A stretch of 64,000 nucleotides of DNA from Streptomyces sp. TP-A0874 (GCF_001748085.1 NZ_BBZK01000013.1:1-64000); one strand, 5' to 3'. Counted from the stretch's first letter, positions 1 to 8,925 are shown. Notes: generated from the sequence alone by a model not told the origin. Program-made: numbers and translations.

Positions 1-146
1 GCATGTGGGTGTGTGGTCCCGGGCCCAAGACCCTTTTTGCGTCCTGGAGCACCCGTGAGGGAGGCCGGCACCCCCTGTGCGGGTATGCCTCCGGATCCCG
101 GTAAGGTCATGGGGTACCGTCGTCATTTTCCCCAGGAGGCTCTCGG

Positions 147-755
147 GTGGAGGTCCAGGAGACACGCGTCCAGACGGACCGAGTACTCACCATCCCGAAT
201 ATTCTCAGCATGGCCAGACTGCTGGGCGTGCCGCTCTTCCTCTGGCTGATCCTTCGGCCGGAGTTCGGCGGGCCTAACAGCGACGGCTGGGCGCTGCTCG
301 TCCTGATGCTGAGTGGAATCAGTGACTACCTCGACGGGAAACTGGCGCGTCGATGGAACCAGATCAGCCAACTCGGCCGGTTGCTCGACCCCGCCGCCGA
401 CCGGCTGTACATACTCTCCACCCTGTTGGGCCTCACCTGGCGCGGCATCCTCCCGTGGTGGGTGACGGCGGTACTGCTCTCCCGGGACCTGATGATGCTG
501 GTGATGGTCGGCATCCTGCGGAGGCACGGTTATCCCCCACCGCAGGTGAACTTCCTCGGTAAAGCAGCGACGTTCAACCTGATGTACGCGTTTCCACTAC
601 TGCTGTTGAGTGATGGGACCGGCTGGTTGTCGTCACTTGCTGCTGTTTTCGGATGGGCATTCGCCGGATGGGGTATGACGCTCTACTGGTGGGCAGGGAT
701 CCTTTACGTGGTTCAGGTCCGCCAGCTTGTCAGGCTGGATGCCACAGCCGACTGA
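147..755 (+). CDS. CDP-alcohol phosphatidyltransferase family protein (PgsA-like)
   Basis: Integral membrane enzyme that should transfer a phosphatidyl group from CDP-diacylglycerol to an alcohol acceptor during phospholipid synthesis. The family signature DG-x2-AR-x8-G-x3-D-x3-D is complete, running from DGKLAR through GRLLDPAADR around residues 55-80. The rest is mostly hydrophobic helices, and 202 residues is normal for the family. The GTG start sits 8 nt after an AGGAGG. Position at the head of the DUF881/FHA block matches mycobacterial pgsA2, but the acceptor alcohol (glycerol-3-phosphate, inositol phosphate or other) cannot be read from sequence. Confidence 0.9.
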   Translation: MEVQETRVQTDRVLTIPNILSMARLLGVPLFLWLILRPEFGGPNSDGWALLVLMLSGISDYLDGKLARRWNQISQLGRLLDPAADRLYILSTLLGLTWRGILPWWVTAVLLSRDLMMLVMVGILRRHGYPPPQVNFLGKAATFNLMYAFPLLLLSDGTGWLSSLAAVFGWAFAGWGMTLYWWAGILYVVQVRQLVRLDATAD

Positions 756-871
756 GTTCGCCCCGCTGATGTGGCGCCCAGGTACTCCGGGTGTGCGAAT
801 CGAAGACGGACAGACACCCGGATGGGTCAAGTCGGCAAGACCGTCGTCTCTTCAAGGAGGACGCTTCCGAC

Positions 872-3367
872 ATGAAGGCCGTCGTGATGGCTGGTGGCGA
901 AGGCACCCGTCTTCGCCCCATGACCTCGAGCATGCCCAAGCCGCTGCTGCCAGTGGCCAACAGGCCGATCATGGAGCACGTGCTGAGGCTGCTCAAACGG
1001 CACGGTCTCACCGAGACCGTCGTGACAGTGCAGTTCCTCGCCTCGCTGGTCAAGAACTACTTCGGCGACGGCGAGGAGCTCGGCATGGAACTCACCTATG
1101 CCAACGAGGAGAAGCCGCTCGGTACCGCCGGAAGTGTCAAGAACGCCGAGGAGGCGCTCAGGGACGACACCTTCCTCGTGATCTCCGGCGATGCCCTCAC
1201 CGACTTCGATCTCACCGACCTCATCTCTTTCCACAAGGAGAAAGGCGGCCTCGTCACGGTCTGTCTGACGCGCGTCCCCAATCCGCTTGAATTCGGTATC
1301 ACCATCGTGGACGACGAGGGCAAGGTCGAGCGCTTTCTGGAGAAGCCCACCTGGGGACAGGTCTTCTCGGACACCGTCAACACCGGTATCTACGTCATGG
1401 AGCCGGAGGTCTTCGACTACGTCGAGGCGGACGCCTCGGTCGACTGGTCCGGTGACGTCTTCCCGCAGTTGATGAAGGAAGGCAAGACGATCTACGGGTA
1501 CGTCGCCGAGGGTTACTGGGAGGACGTCGGCACCCACGAGAGCTACAGCAAGGCCCAGGCGGACGTACTCGAAGGCAAGGTCGACGTCGAGATCGACGGA
1601 TTCGAGATCTCACCGGGCGTATGGGTGGCCGAGGGCGCAGAGGTACACCCGGAGGCCACCCTCCGCGGACCGCTCTACATCGGCGACTACGCCAAGGTGG
1701 AGTCCGGGGTGGAGATCCGCGAACACTCCGTCATCGGATCGAACGTCGTGGTCAAGAGCGGTGCCTTCCTCCACCGTGCCGTCGTCCAGGACAACGTCTA
1801 CATCGGGCCGCAGTGCAATCTGCGCGGCTGCGTCGTCGGCAAGAACACCGACATCATGCAGGCCGCCCGGATCGAGGACGGGGCCGTCATCGGTGACGAG
1901 TGTCTGATCGGCGAAGAGTCGATCGTGCAGGGCAACGTGCGTGTCTATCCCTTCAAGACCGTCGAGGCCGGGGCTTTCGTCAACACCTCGGTGATCTGGG
2001 AGTCCCGCGGACAGGCACAGCTCTTCGGGAGGCGCGGGGTCTCCGGCATCATCAATGTCGAGATCACCCCGGAGCTGGCCGTGCGGCTCGCCGGAGCCTA
2101 CGCCACGACCTTGAAGAAGGGCTCCACGGTCACCACCGCGCGGGACCACTCGCGTGGCGCGCGGGCCCTCAAGAGAGCGGTGATCTCGGCGCTCCAGACG
2201 AGCGCCATCGACGTACGGGACCTGGAGAACGTCCCCCTGCCGGTGGCACGCCAGCAGACGGCGCGGGGGAGCGCCGGCGGCATCATGGTGCGTACCTCGC
2301 CCGGGAACCCGGAGTCGGTCGACATCATGTTCTTCGACGAGCGCGGAGCCGACCTCTCGCAGGCCCGCCAGCGCAAGCTCGACCGGATCTACGCACGGCA
2401 GGAGTACCGCAGGGCTTTCCCCGGGGAGATCGGCGACCTGCGCTTCCCCGCCAGCGTCTTCGACTCCTACACGGGGTCGCTCCTGCGTGCGATCGACACT
2501 TCGGGGGTGCCTGAGGCAGAGCTGAAGGTGGTGGTCGACGCTTCCAACGGCAGCGCTGGGCTGGTGCTGCCGAGCCTCCTCGGTCGGCTCGGGGTGGAAG
2601 CGCTCACCATCAACCCCGGGCTCGACGAGTCGCGTCCCACCGAGACGGCGGAGGCCCGCCGCGCGGGGCTGGTACGACTCGGTGAGATCGTCGCCTCCGC
2701 CCGGGCCGCCTTCGGAGTGCGGTTCGATCCGGTGGGGGAGCGTATCTCCCTGGTGGACGAGCGCGGCCGGATCGTCGAAGACGACCGGGCCCTGCTGGTG
2801 ATGCTGGACCTCGTGGCCGCGGAGCGGCGGAGCGGCACCGTGGGGCTTCCGGTGACCACCACCCGGATCGCGGAGCAGGTCGCCGCCTACCACGGCACCC
2901 AGGTGGAGTGGACGGCCACCGCTCCGGACGCGCTCGCCCGCGTGAGCGGTGACGAAACAGCCGTCTTCGGGGGCGACGGCCGCGGGGGCTTCATCATCCC
3001 GGAGCTCAGCAGCGTCTTCGACGGGGCCGCCGCTTTCGTCCGGCTGCTCGGACTCGTCGCCCGCACGCAGCTCACGTTGAGTCAGATCGACGCCCGCATC
3101 CCGCGTGCCTACGTGCAGCACCGCGATGTGCCCACGCCCTGGGCGGTGAAGGGCCTGGTCATGCGCCATGTGGTGGAGGCCGCGGGAGACCGGGCGATCG
3201 ACACCACGGACGGGGTGCGGGTCGTCGAGGACGACGGTCGCTGGGTGATGGTGCTCCCCGACCCCTCCGAGGCGGTGACCCACCTGTGGGCTGAGGGGCC
3301 GGACGACACCTCGTCCCAGACCCTGCTCGACGAGTGGGCGGCGGTGGTCGACAGCGCCGGCCGCTGA
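872..3367 (+). CDS. Mannose-1-phosphate guanylyltransferase-like protein fused to a phosphomannomutase-like domain
   Basis: An 831-residue, three-part protein. Residues 1-230 are a nucleotidyltransferase with the GGEGTRLRPMT nucleotide-binding loop at residues 8-18 and a later FLEKP segment. The middle (about 250-390) has left-handed beta-helix hexapeptide repeats. The C-terminal half has a phosphohexomutase fold, but the phosphoserine loop reads TSPGNP at residues 475-480 instead of TASHNP, and the metal and sugar loops are also degenerate, so mutase activity is doubtful. It likely makes a nucleotide sugar such as GDP-mannose from sugar-1-phosphate. The ATG at 872 follows AAGGAGG; an upstream in-frame start lacks a ribosome site. 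The NDP-sugar product is inferred from family only. Confidence 0.87.
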   Translation: MKAVVMAGGEGTRLRPMTSSMPKPLLPVANRPIMEHVLRLLKRHGLTETVVTVQFLASLVKNYFGDGEELGMELTYANEEKPLGTAGSVKNAEEALRDDTFLVISGDALTDFDLTDLISFHKEKGGLVTVCLTRVPNPLEFGITIVDDEGKVERFLEKPTWGQVFSDTVNTGIYVMEPEVFDYVEADASVDWSGDVFPQLMKEGKTIYGYVAEGYWEDVGTHESYSKAQADVLEGKVDVEIDGFEISPGVWVAEGAEVHPEATLRGPLYIGDYAKVESGVEIREHSVIGSNVVVKSGAFLHRAVVQDNVYIGPQCNLRGCVVGKNTDIMQAARIEDGAVIGDECLIGEESIVQGNVRVYPFKTVEAGAFVNTSVIWESRGQAQLFGRRGVSGIINVEITPELAVRLAGAYATTLKKGSTVTTARDHSRGARALKRAVISALQTSAIDVRDLENVPLPVARQQTARGSAGGIMVRTSPGNPESVDIMFFDERGADLSQARQRKLDRIYARQEYRRAFPGEIGDLRFPASVFDSYTGSLLRAIDTSGVPEAELKVVVDASNGSAGLVLPSLLGRLGVEALTINPGLDESRPTETAEARRAGLVRLGEIVASARAAFGVRFDPVGERISLVDERGRIVEDDRALLVMLDLVAAERRSGTVGLPVTTTRIAEQVAAYHGTQVEWTATAPDALARVSGDETAVFGGDGRGGFIIPELSSVFDGAAAFVRLLGLVARTQLTLSQIDARIPRAYVQHRDVPTPWAVKGLVMRHVVEAAGDRAIDTTDGVRVVEDDGRWVMVLPDPSEAVTHLWAEGPDDTSSQTLLDEWAAVVDSAGR

Positions 3368-3406
3368 ATCCGGTGCGCCGGGAGATACCGGCGGTAACTC
3401 CTTGGT

Positions 3407-3436
3407 GGCGCCGCGGGGCACCCGCCTCGCGGCGCC
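3407..3436 (+). terminator. Hairpin after the nucleotidyltransferase gene
   Basis: A perfect 9-bp stem (GGCGCCGCG pairing with CGCGGCGCC) with a 12-nt loop lies 39 nt after the stop codon. There is no T-tract, as is usual in Streptomyces. It separates this gene from the DUF881 operon. Confidence 0.45.
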
Positions 3437-3480
3437 CGGGAGCGGGCCCCGTTCGGCGGCGGCGGCAGTGACGTGCGACG

Positions 3481-4404
3481 ATGTGCGGCATGTCTCAGCG
3501 GTCCCCCGTTCGGAGCAGTGTGCGCCCGCGTGCCCGGGCCGACGCCTCCATGTCGCTGCTGACCAACGTCATGGAGCACAGCCTCGACGACGGCTACGCC
3601 GAGGCGGCCGCCCGCCGGAGCGCAGCCGGACTCCCCAGGACACTCGGGTCCAAGCTCGGACTCGCCGCCGGCCTGGTGCTCGCCGCGGTCGTGGTGACGA
3701 TCGGCGCCGCGCAGGCCCGCGTCTCCGCCCCGGAGATCGCCAAGGAGCGCGAGGAGCTGATCGAGCGTGTCGAGGAGCGCGGCTCCGGCGTCGAGCAACT
3801 GGAAAGCAGGGTGGAGGCGCTGCGCCAGGAGGTGGACGCGGAACAGCGTCGGGCCCTCGAAGCCGGTGGAGGCAGCGAGAACGGAGAGCTCCTCAGAGTG
3901 CTCTCCGGGGCGGTGCCCGTAAAGGGGCCCGGAGTGAAGCTGGTGGTCGACGACGCCGACCAGGCGGACCAGGGCGGCGGTGGCCCCCGAGAGAGCAACG
4001 GCTTCTCCGACAGTGGCCGGGTCCACGACCGGGACCTGCAGTGGATCGTCAACGGCCTCTGGGAGTCCGGCGCGGAGGCCATCGCGGTCAACGGTCAGCG
4101 GTTGACCGCCCTCTCGGCGATCAGGGCTGCGGGAGACGCGGTGCTGGTCGACAACAAACCGCTGGTCCCGCCCTACACCGTCCTGGCCGTCGGGGGAGCG
4201 GAGCAGCTGCTCGACGCCTTCTGGAGCAGCGCCGACGGGCAGTACCTCAAGGTCCTCCAGAAGGAGTACGGGGTGCGGGCCGACCTCTCGGCCCAGCAGG
4301 AGGTCCGGCTGCCCGCGGCCCCGAGCCTGACCATCCGCCATGCGGCACCGAGGGACCCAGCCGACAACAAGAGCACCGCCGACACAGAGAAGGACACATC
4401 GTGA
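3481..4404 (+). CDS. DUF881 family membrane-anchored protein (first copy)
   Basis: A 307-residue protein with a charged N-terminus, one membrane helix (about residues 57-76), a coiled-coil stretch (about 80-125, rich in Glu and Arg) and an extracytoplasmic DUF881 domain with the typical QWIVNGLWESGAEAIAVNGQR region. It ends in an overlap with the small-basic-protein start (GTGA at 4401-4404), so translation is coupled. DUF881 proteins flank Sbp across actinobacteria and are thought to belong to the cell envelope or division machinery; no biochemical activity is known. Starts at 3490 or 3550 are also possible because no strong ribosome site precedes 3481. Confidence 0.85.
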   Translation: MCGMSQRSPVRSSVRPRARADASMSLLTNVMEHSLDDGYAEAAARRSAAGLPRTLGSKLGLAAGLVLAAVVVTIGAAQARVSAPEIAKEREELIERVEERGSGVEQLESRVEALRQEVDAEQRRALEAGGGSENGELLRVLSGAVPVKGPGVKLVVDDADQADQGGGGPRESNGFSDSGRVHDRDLQWIVNGLWESGAEAIAVNGQRLTALSAIRAAGDAVLVDNKPLVPPYTVLAVGGAEQLLDAFWSSADGQYLKVLQKEYGVRADLSAQQEVRLPAAPSLTIRHAAPRDPADNKSTADTEKDTS

Positions 4405-4733
4405 TCGCCGTACTGGGCCTCGTCGTGGGAGTCGTGGTCGGATTCTTGGTCCAGCCCGAGGTGCCGGCGATGGTCGAACCATATTTGCCGATCGCCGTCG
4501 TGGCCGCGCTCGACGCGGTCTTCGGCGGCCTCCGGGCCATGTTGGACGGCATCTTCGACGACAAGGTGTTCGTGGTCTCGTTCCTGTCCAACGTCGTGGT
4601 GGCCGCCCTCATCGTCTTCCTCGGGGACAAGCTCGGCGTCGGCGCCCAGCTCTCCACCGGGGTGGTCGTGGTGCTCGGCATCCGTATCTTCTCCAACGTG
4701 GCCGCCATCCGGCGGCACGTGTTCCGGGCGTGA
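4401..4733 (+). CDS. sbp: Small basic membrane protein (Sbp/DUF1290 type)
   Basis: A 110-residue, almost wholly hydrophobic protein with three predicted membrane helices and a basic tail ending in RRHVFRA. The PYLPIAVVAALDAVFGGLRA region and the closing GIRIFSNVAAIRR region are typical of the Sbp family, which sits next to division genes in Gram-positives. The GTG start overlaps the stop of the upstream DUF881 gene by 4 nt, and the next gene starts 5 nt after its stop. The three genes therefore form one tightly coupled operon, which suggests a membrane complex of two DUF881 proteins with Sbp (inference). Confidence 0.9.
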   Translation: MIAVLGLVVGVVVGFLVQPEVPAMVEPYLPIAVVAALDAVFGGLRAMLDGIFDDKVFVVSFLSNVVVAALIVFLGDKLGVGAQLSTGVVVVLGIRIFSNVAAIRRHVFRA

Positions 4734-4738
4734 GGCCG

Positions 4739-5845
4739 ATGAAGGACGACGAGAGGCAGACGCCTCCCACCTCCCAGAACGGCTCATCCGGTCGGGGCGA
4801 GCAGCGCGTGGCCGGAGGGGAACTGCCCCGGCCGCGGCAGGCGGAGCGCCGGGACGACGGCAACGGTCCGACGGGGGACACCGACAAGGTGCCCGCGCGC
4901 GCCGATTCACCGGGACGTGTGAAGAGCGAGCTGCCGGTCGACCGGTGCGACGACGCCTCGGCTGAGGGCGGGAGCCCGGCGCGGGCGGGCTCCGTGGCCG
5001 GGGACGCGGACGGCGCCTCCGGCCCGAGGCACTCCGGTGCCGAGCCGGGCCCGGCTCCTTCCCGTCCACAACTGCCCGAGAACGACCCCGGAGCGCCGAC
5101 TGGGGCCGAGGAGGAGGACGCGCCGGCCAACGGACGGCAGCGGCTGCTCGCGGCCCTCTGGCCGCCACGGATCTCCCGCGCCCAGCTGGTCGTCGCTCTG
5201 CTGCTCTTCGTGCTGGGCCTGGGGCTGGCGATCCAGGTGAGCTCCACCAGCGACAACAGCCCCCTGCGGGGCGCCCGGCAGGAGGACCTCATCCGCATCT
5301 TCGACGAGCTCGACAACCGCACCCAGCGCCTGGAGGACGAGAAGAGCCGGCTGGAGCAGCAGCGGACGGAGTTGGAGAACAGTTCCGACCAGGCGGAGGA
5401 GGCCCGCAGGCAGACCCTCCAGAAGGAACGTCAACTCGGTGTGCTGGCCGGTACCGTCGGCGCGGAGGGGCCGGGCATCAACCTCACGGTGAGTGATCCT
5501 CAGCGGGCGGTGGAGGCGGATATGCTGCTCGATGCGATCCAGGAGCTGCGTGCCGCGGGCGCCGAGGCGATCCAGGTCAACGGCGTCCGGATCGTGGCCG
5601 ACAGCTACTTCGCAGATACGGATGGCAAGGTGCTCATCGACGGGAAAAGGGTAGGTCAGCCATACCGGTTCAAGGTCATCGGCAAGCCGGAAGACCTCGA
5701 GCCGGCGCTGAATATTCCCGGTGGAGTGGTGCAGACTCTCAGGAGGGAACAAGCCGAGGTGTCCGTCACCCGGGCGGACAAGATCATCGTGGACGCCTTG
5801 CGACCGGCGGAACAGCCTGACTACGCTCGGTCGTCATCACGGTAA
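4739..5845 (+). CDS. DUF881 family membrane-anchored protein (second copy)
   Basis: A 368-residue protein. The first 145 residues are polar, rich in Pro, Gly, Ser and charge, and probably disordered in the cytoplasm. One membrane helix follows (about 155-173, LVVALLLFVLGLGLAIQV), then a coiled coil (about 185-235) and the DUF881 domain with ELRAAGAEAIQVNGVRIV near residue 280. The long disordered cytoplasmic tail distinguishes it from the first copy and could be a docking region (inference). The ATG overlaps nothing but lies 5 nt after the Sbp stop. Confidence 0.87.
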   Translation: MKDDERQTPPTSQNGSSGRGEQRVAGGELPRPRQAERRDDGNGPTGDTDKVPARADSPGRVKSELPVDRCDDASAEGGSPARAGSVAGDADGASGPRHSGAEPGPAPSRPQLPENDPGAPTGAEEEDAPANGRQRLLAALWPPRISRAQLVVALLLFVLGLGLAIQVSSTSDNSPLRGARQEDLIRIFDELDNRTQRLEDEKSRLEQQRTELENSSDQAEEARRQTLQKERQLGVLAGTVGAEGPGINLTVSDPQRAVEADMLLDAIQELRAAGAEAIQVNGVRIVADSYFADTDGKVLIDGKRVGQPYRFKVIGKPEDLEPALNIPGGVVQTLRREQAEVSVTRADKIIVDALRPAEQPDYARSSSR

Positions 5846-6032
5846 GAGAGAGTGCATGGGGGGCAACGCCGTCCGGGCATGAGATTGCGGGGGGTCGGAG
5901 CACTGTGAGCGCGGTGCGTGGTGGAAACTGTCGGCCGGCCACGGACGTTGTCCGTGTGTCAGGGTCGGTCGGTGAGAGCGTCGAGGGTTCCTGCCCCACG
6001 GGCGGGTCTGTTTCGGTCAAGGGGAATCGCCC

Positions 6033-6857
6033 GTGAAGTTGTTTGGGAAGTTGTTCGGTAAGAGCTCCCGTGGAGAGGCCGGAAGCGGCAGCGCCACCCG
6101 TGGCGAAGGGCGGTCCACCGGGGGAGACACCCCGGATGGGGAGCGTCCGCTGTTCCGCGACGAGGTCGGGGAAGGGCACGGCGGAGTGCCCGGGGGGCCC
6201 GCGGCGACCGGTTCCATAGGGTCAGGCGACCAAGTGGCCTCGAATGCGGGCGGCGGCTCCTTCGCTGATCCGCACGCGTCCCAGGCTGCCGCAGGGCAGC
6301 CGCGGCAGGAGGAAGTGCCCATGTCAGCGTCGCTACTGTGCACCCGGTGCCAGCACCGGAACGCCGAGGCCAGCCGGTTCTGCTCCAACTGCGGAGCGCC
6401 GCTGCGCGCCGGTTCCTCGTCCGAGCGCCCCTCGGAGACCACATCGACGATCTCCATCTCGGGGCTCGAGGCCTACGAGGCCGAGGTGACCGGCCAGCCG
6501 ACCACCTCGCTGTCGCCGGAGACGCAGGCGGCCGTCGACGCACTGCCGCCCGGCTCGGCCCTGCTGGTCGTGCGGAGGGGGCCCAACTCCGGAAGCCGCT
6601 TCCTCCTGGACGGAGAGGTCACCACCGCCAGCCGTCACCCCGAGAGCGACATCTTCCTCGACGACGTCACGGTCTCCCGGCGCCACGTGGAGTTCCGCCG
6701 GCAGCCCGACGGCGGCTTCACCGTCGTGGACGTGGGCAGCCTCAACGGCACCTACGTCAACCGGGAGCGGATCGACTCGGCCGCGCTGTCCAACGGGGAC
6801 GAGGTGCAGATCGGCAAGTACCGGCTCGTCTTCTACGCGAGCCAGCGGGGTCTCTGA
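6033..6857 (+). CDS. garA: FHA-domain protein, GarA/OdhI type, with zinc ribbon
   Basis: A 274-residue phosphopeptide-binding regulator. It has a variable N-terminus (1-100), a zinc-ribbon-like segment CTRCQ...CSNCGAPL (about 105-128), an ETTS motif at residues 135-138, and a C-terminal FHA domain (about 180-265) with SRHPESDIFLDDVTVSRRH and NGTYVN. In GarA/OdhI the threonine of ETTS is phosphorylated by Ser/Thr kinases; the FHA domain then folds back on it and stops inhibiting 2-oxoglutarate dehydrogenase. Gene order with ftsR next door also matches GarA/OdhI. The GTG follows AAGGGGA; a start at 6321 with GGAGGAA is possible and would drop the N-terminal tail. Confidence 0.9.
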   Translation: MKLFGKLFGKSSRGEAGSGSATRGEGRSTGGDTPDGERPLFRDEVGEGHGGVPGGPAATGSIGSGDQVASNAGGGSFADPHASQAAAGQPRQEEVPMSASLLCTRCQHRNAEASRFCSNCGAPLRAGSSSERPSETTSTISISGLEAYEAEVTGQPTTSLSPETQAAVDALPPGSALLVVRRGPNSGSRFLLDGEVTTASRHPESDIFLDDVTVSRRHVEFRRQPDGGFTVVDVGSLNGTYVNRERIDSAALSNGDEVQIGKYRLVFYASQRGL

Positions 6858-6871
6858 CGGCGGAAGGAGCC

Positions 6872-7612
6872 ATGCGTCACGGACCGTCGGGCGGTGCCGG
6901 CACCGGCACCGCCTCCCGTGAGGGCGGACTACTCGGCATCGGAGCGGTTCTCCAACTGCTGTCCGAGGAGTTTCCCGAGGTCACCGTCTCCAAGATCCGG
7001 TATCTGGAAGCGGAGGGGCTGGTCGAGCCCCGAAGGACCGCCTCGGGGTACCGCAAGTTCACCCCCGGAGACGTGGAGCGACTGGCCCGGGTGCTCCGGC
7101 TGCAACGCGATCACTACCTGCCCCTGAAGGTGATCCGGGAACACCTCGCGGCCCTGGACGCCGGCGAAACGGTGCGGTTGCCGGCGCCGACCCGGGCGGA
7201 GGGGCGGGTGCCGACTCCTGATCCGGTGGAGGAGAGCCCCAGGGGGCACCGGATCGGGCGGGCGGAGTTGCTCGCCGAGGTGGATGCCGAGGCCGACGAA
7301 CTCGAGGAGTGGGAGTCCTACGGGCTCATCTCCCCGGTGGCGGAGGGCCGCTATGACGCCGAGGCCGTCGCGGTGGCCAAGCTCCTGGCCGAGCTGCGCC
7401 GCTTCGGTCTGGAGCCGCGGCACCTCCGTGCGGTGAAGGCCGCCGCGGAGCGGGAGGCGGGGCTCGTCGAACAGGTGGTGGCGCCACTGCGGCGGCACCG
7501 GAACCCCCAGACGCGCGAACACGCGGAGTCGACGGCGCGCGAACTGGCGACCCTCTCCATACGGCTGCATGCGGCCCTCGTCCGGTCGGCTCTGCGGGGC
7601 CGGTTGCAGTGA
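6872..7612 (+). CDS. ftsR: MerR-family transcriptional regulator, FtsR-like
   Basis: A 246-residue DNA-binding protein. The winged helix-turn-helix lies at about residues 17-88 (VSKIRYLEAEGLVEPRRT, then GYRKFTPGDVERL). A second half (about 125-240) is helical and carries another MerR-like segment, ELEEWESYGLISPV. The position directly behind the GarA-type gene, 14 nt away, is the same as for FtsR next to odhI in Corynebacterium and Rv1828 next to garA in Mycobacterium. FtsR activates ftsZ in Corynebacterium. ATG 872-series start (6872) follows GGAAGGAG. Confidence 0.85.
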   Translation: MRHGPSGGAGTGTASREGGLLGIGAVLQLLSEEFPEVTVSKIRYLEAEGLVEPRRTASGYRKFTPGDVERLARVLRLQRDHYLPLKVIREHLAALDAGETVRLPAPTRAEGRVPTPDPVEESPRGHRIGRAELLAEVDAEADELEEWESYGLISPVAEGRYDAEAVAVAKLLAELRRFGLEPRHLRAVKAAAEREAGLVEQVVAPLRRHRNPQTREHAESTARELATLSIRLHAALVRSALRGRLQ

Positions 7613-7652
7613 CCGGGGGGTGCCCGACTACCCAAACCCGGCGAGCACGTCC

Positions 7653-7658
7653 TAGGGT
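7653..7658 (+). promoter_or_regulatory. Candidate -10 element, leaderless start of the bifunctional nuclease gene
   Basis: TAGGGT ends 6 nt before the GTG at 7665, so transcription would begin at or next to the start codon. No ribosome-binding site precedes that GTG. No convincing -35 was found. Confidence 0.4.
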
Positions 7659-7664
7659 TGCTGT

Positions 7665-8138
7665 GTGAACGAGCTCGACGTCGTGGGTGTCCGGGTGGAA
7701 ATGCCCTCCAACCAACCGATCGTGCTCCTGCGAGAAGTAGGGGGCGACCGCTACCTCCCCATCTGGATCGGGCCGGGAGAGGCTACGGCCATCGCCTTCG
7801 CCCAGCAGGGCATGACCCCGGCCCGGCCGCTGACGCACGACCTTTTCAAGGACGTGCTCGAAGCGGTCGGCCAGGAGCTGACACAGGTCCGCATCACAGA
7901 CCTCCGCGAGGGTGTCTTCTACGCGGAGCTGATCTTCGCCAGCGGTGTGGAGGTCAGTGCCCGTCCGTCCGACGCCATAGCGCTGGCGCTGCGCACCGGT
8001 ACGCCCATCTACGGCAGTGAGGGCGTGCTGGACGATGCGGGGATCGCGATTCCCGACGAGCAGGAGGACGAGGTGGAGAAGTTCCGCGAGTTCCTCGACC
8101 AGATCTCGCCGGAGGACTTCGGCACCAGCAACCAGTAG
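7665..8138 (+). CDS. Bifunctional nuclease (BFN/DUF151) domain protein
   Basis: A 157-residue protein with the BFN fold through residues 5-130. The recognisable parts are LREVGGDRYLPIWIGPGEATAIA near residue 22, RPLTHDLFKDVLEAVG near 55, and SARPSDAIALALRTGTPIY near 105. It is highly acidic at the C-terminus. The mycobacterial homologue is encoded beside garA and ftsR. Members of this domain family in plants have DNase and RNase activity; the bacterial role is unsettled. A GTG start without a ribosome site right after a -10-like element suggests a leaderless mRNA. Confidence 0.88.
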   Translation: MNELDVVGVRVEMPSNQPIVLLREVGGDRYLPIWIGPGEATAIAFAQQGMTPARPLTHDLFKDVLEAVGQELTQVRITDLREGVFYAELIFASGVEVSARPSDAIALALRTGTPIYGSEGVLDDAGIAIPDEQEDEVEKFREFLDQISPEDFGTSNQ

Positions 8139-8310
8139 AGCAGGCCTCTGCTGCGCGCTGGGCCTCGAGCGGGTGCCCTGATGCCCGGTGCAAGGGCACG
8201 CTAAACCACTCGTAGGGTGATTATCACTCGGCGTGCCCAGTGTGGCGATCGTTGACGCACCGCGGGTGACTGCCTACCTTCAAGGAGGCAGTTCGAGGAC
8301 GGAGGTCGGC

Positions 8311-8925
8311 GTGAGAAGCACCGGCGACGGTACAGCGGCGGGGACTCCCGTTCCACTCCACGGGGGAGTCGCCGCGCCCAAGCCCAGGCGCGCCGCCCCG
8401 GAGCGGGAGGTCAACCCTCCCGAGCGGTCAGCGGAGCAGATCGGCTACCGGGGGCCAACGGCCTGCGCGGCCGCGGGAATCACCTACCGGCAACTGGACT
8501 ACTGGGCTCGGACCGGGCTCGTCGAGCCCAGCGTGCGGCCCGCGTACGGCTCGGGAAGCCAGCGGCTCTACAGCTTCCGGGACGTGGTCGTCCTCAAGGT
8601 CGTCAAACGTCTCCTCGACACCGGGGTGGCGTTGCAGAACATCCGCACGGCGGTGCGTCACCTGCGCTCCCGGGAGCTCGCGGACCTCGCTCAGGTGACC
8701 TTGATGAGCGACGGGGCCACCGTGCACGAGTGCACCTCGCCCGACGAGGTGGTGAGCCTCCTCCAGGGCGGCCAGGGGGTCTTCGGGATCGCCGTGGGCG
8801 TCGTGTGGCGGGATGTCGAGACCGCTCTGGCGCAGTTGCACGGGGAGCGGGTCGACACCGGGGAGACGCTCGTCGGTCAGCACCCCGGGGACGAACTCGC
8901 CCGCCGACGCAACCGGGCCGGCTGA
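8311..8925 (+). CDS. MerR-family transcriptional regulator (second in the block)
   Basis: A 204-residue regulator. A low-complexity basic N-terminus (1-40) precedes the MerR helix-turn-helix at about residues 43-115, seen in ITYRQLDYWARTGLVEPS, then GSQRLYSFRDVVVLKVVKRL. The remaining part has no recognisable ligand domain. The GTG at 8311 follows GGAGG with 5-6 nt spacing; an upstream in-frame GTG at 8233 has none. Homologues sit in the same order after the BFN gene in other actinobacteria (Rv1830 type). An 11-bp palindrome at 8217-8227 in its leader could be an operator but is short. Confidence 0.87.
   Translation: MRSTGDGTAAGTPVPLHGGVAAPKPRRAAPEREVNPPERSAEQIGYRGPTACAAAGITYRQLDYWARTGLVEPSVRPAYGSGSQRLYSFRDVVVLKVVKRLLDTGVALQNIRTAVRHLRSRELADLAQVTLMSDGATVHECTSPDEVVSLLQGGQGVFGIAVGVVWRDVETALAQLHGERVDTGETLVGQHPGDELARRRNRAG

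Noticed and set aside
1610..3421. 600-codon minus-strand open frame opposite the nucleotidyltransferase gene
   Set aside because: Antisense shadow with the same composition bias and no recognisable domain.
8217..8227. GTGATTATCAC palindrome upstream of the second MerR gene as an operator
   Set aside because: It is perfect but only 11 bp, and MerR sites are usually longer; kept only as a remark.
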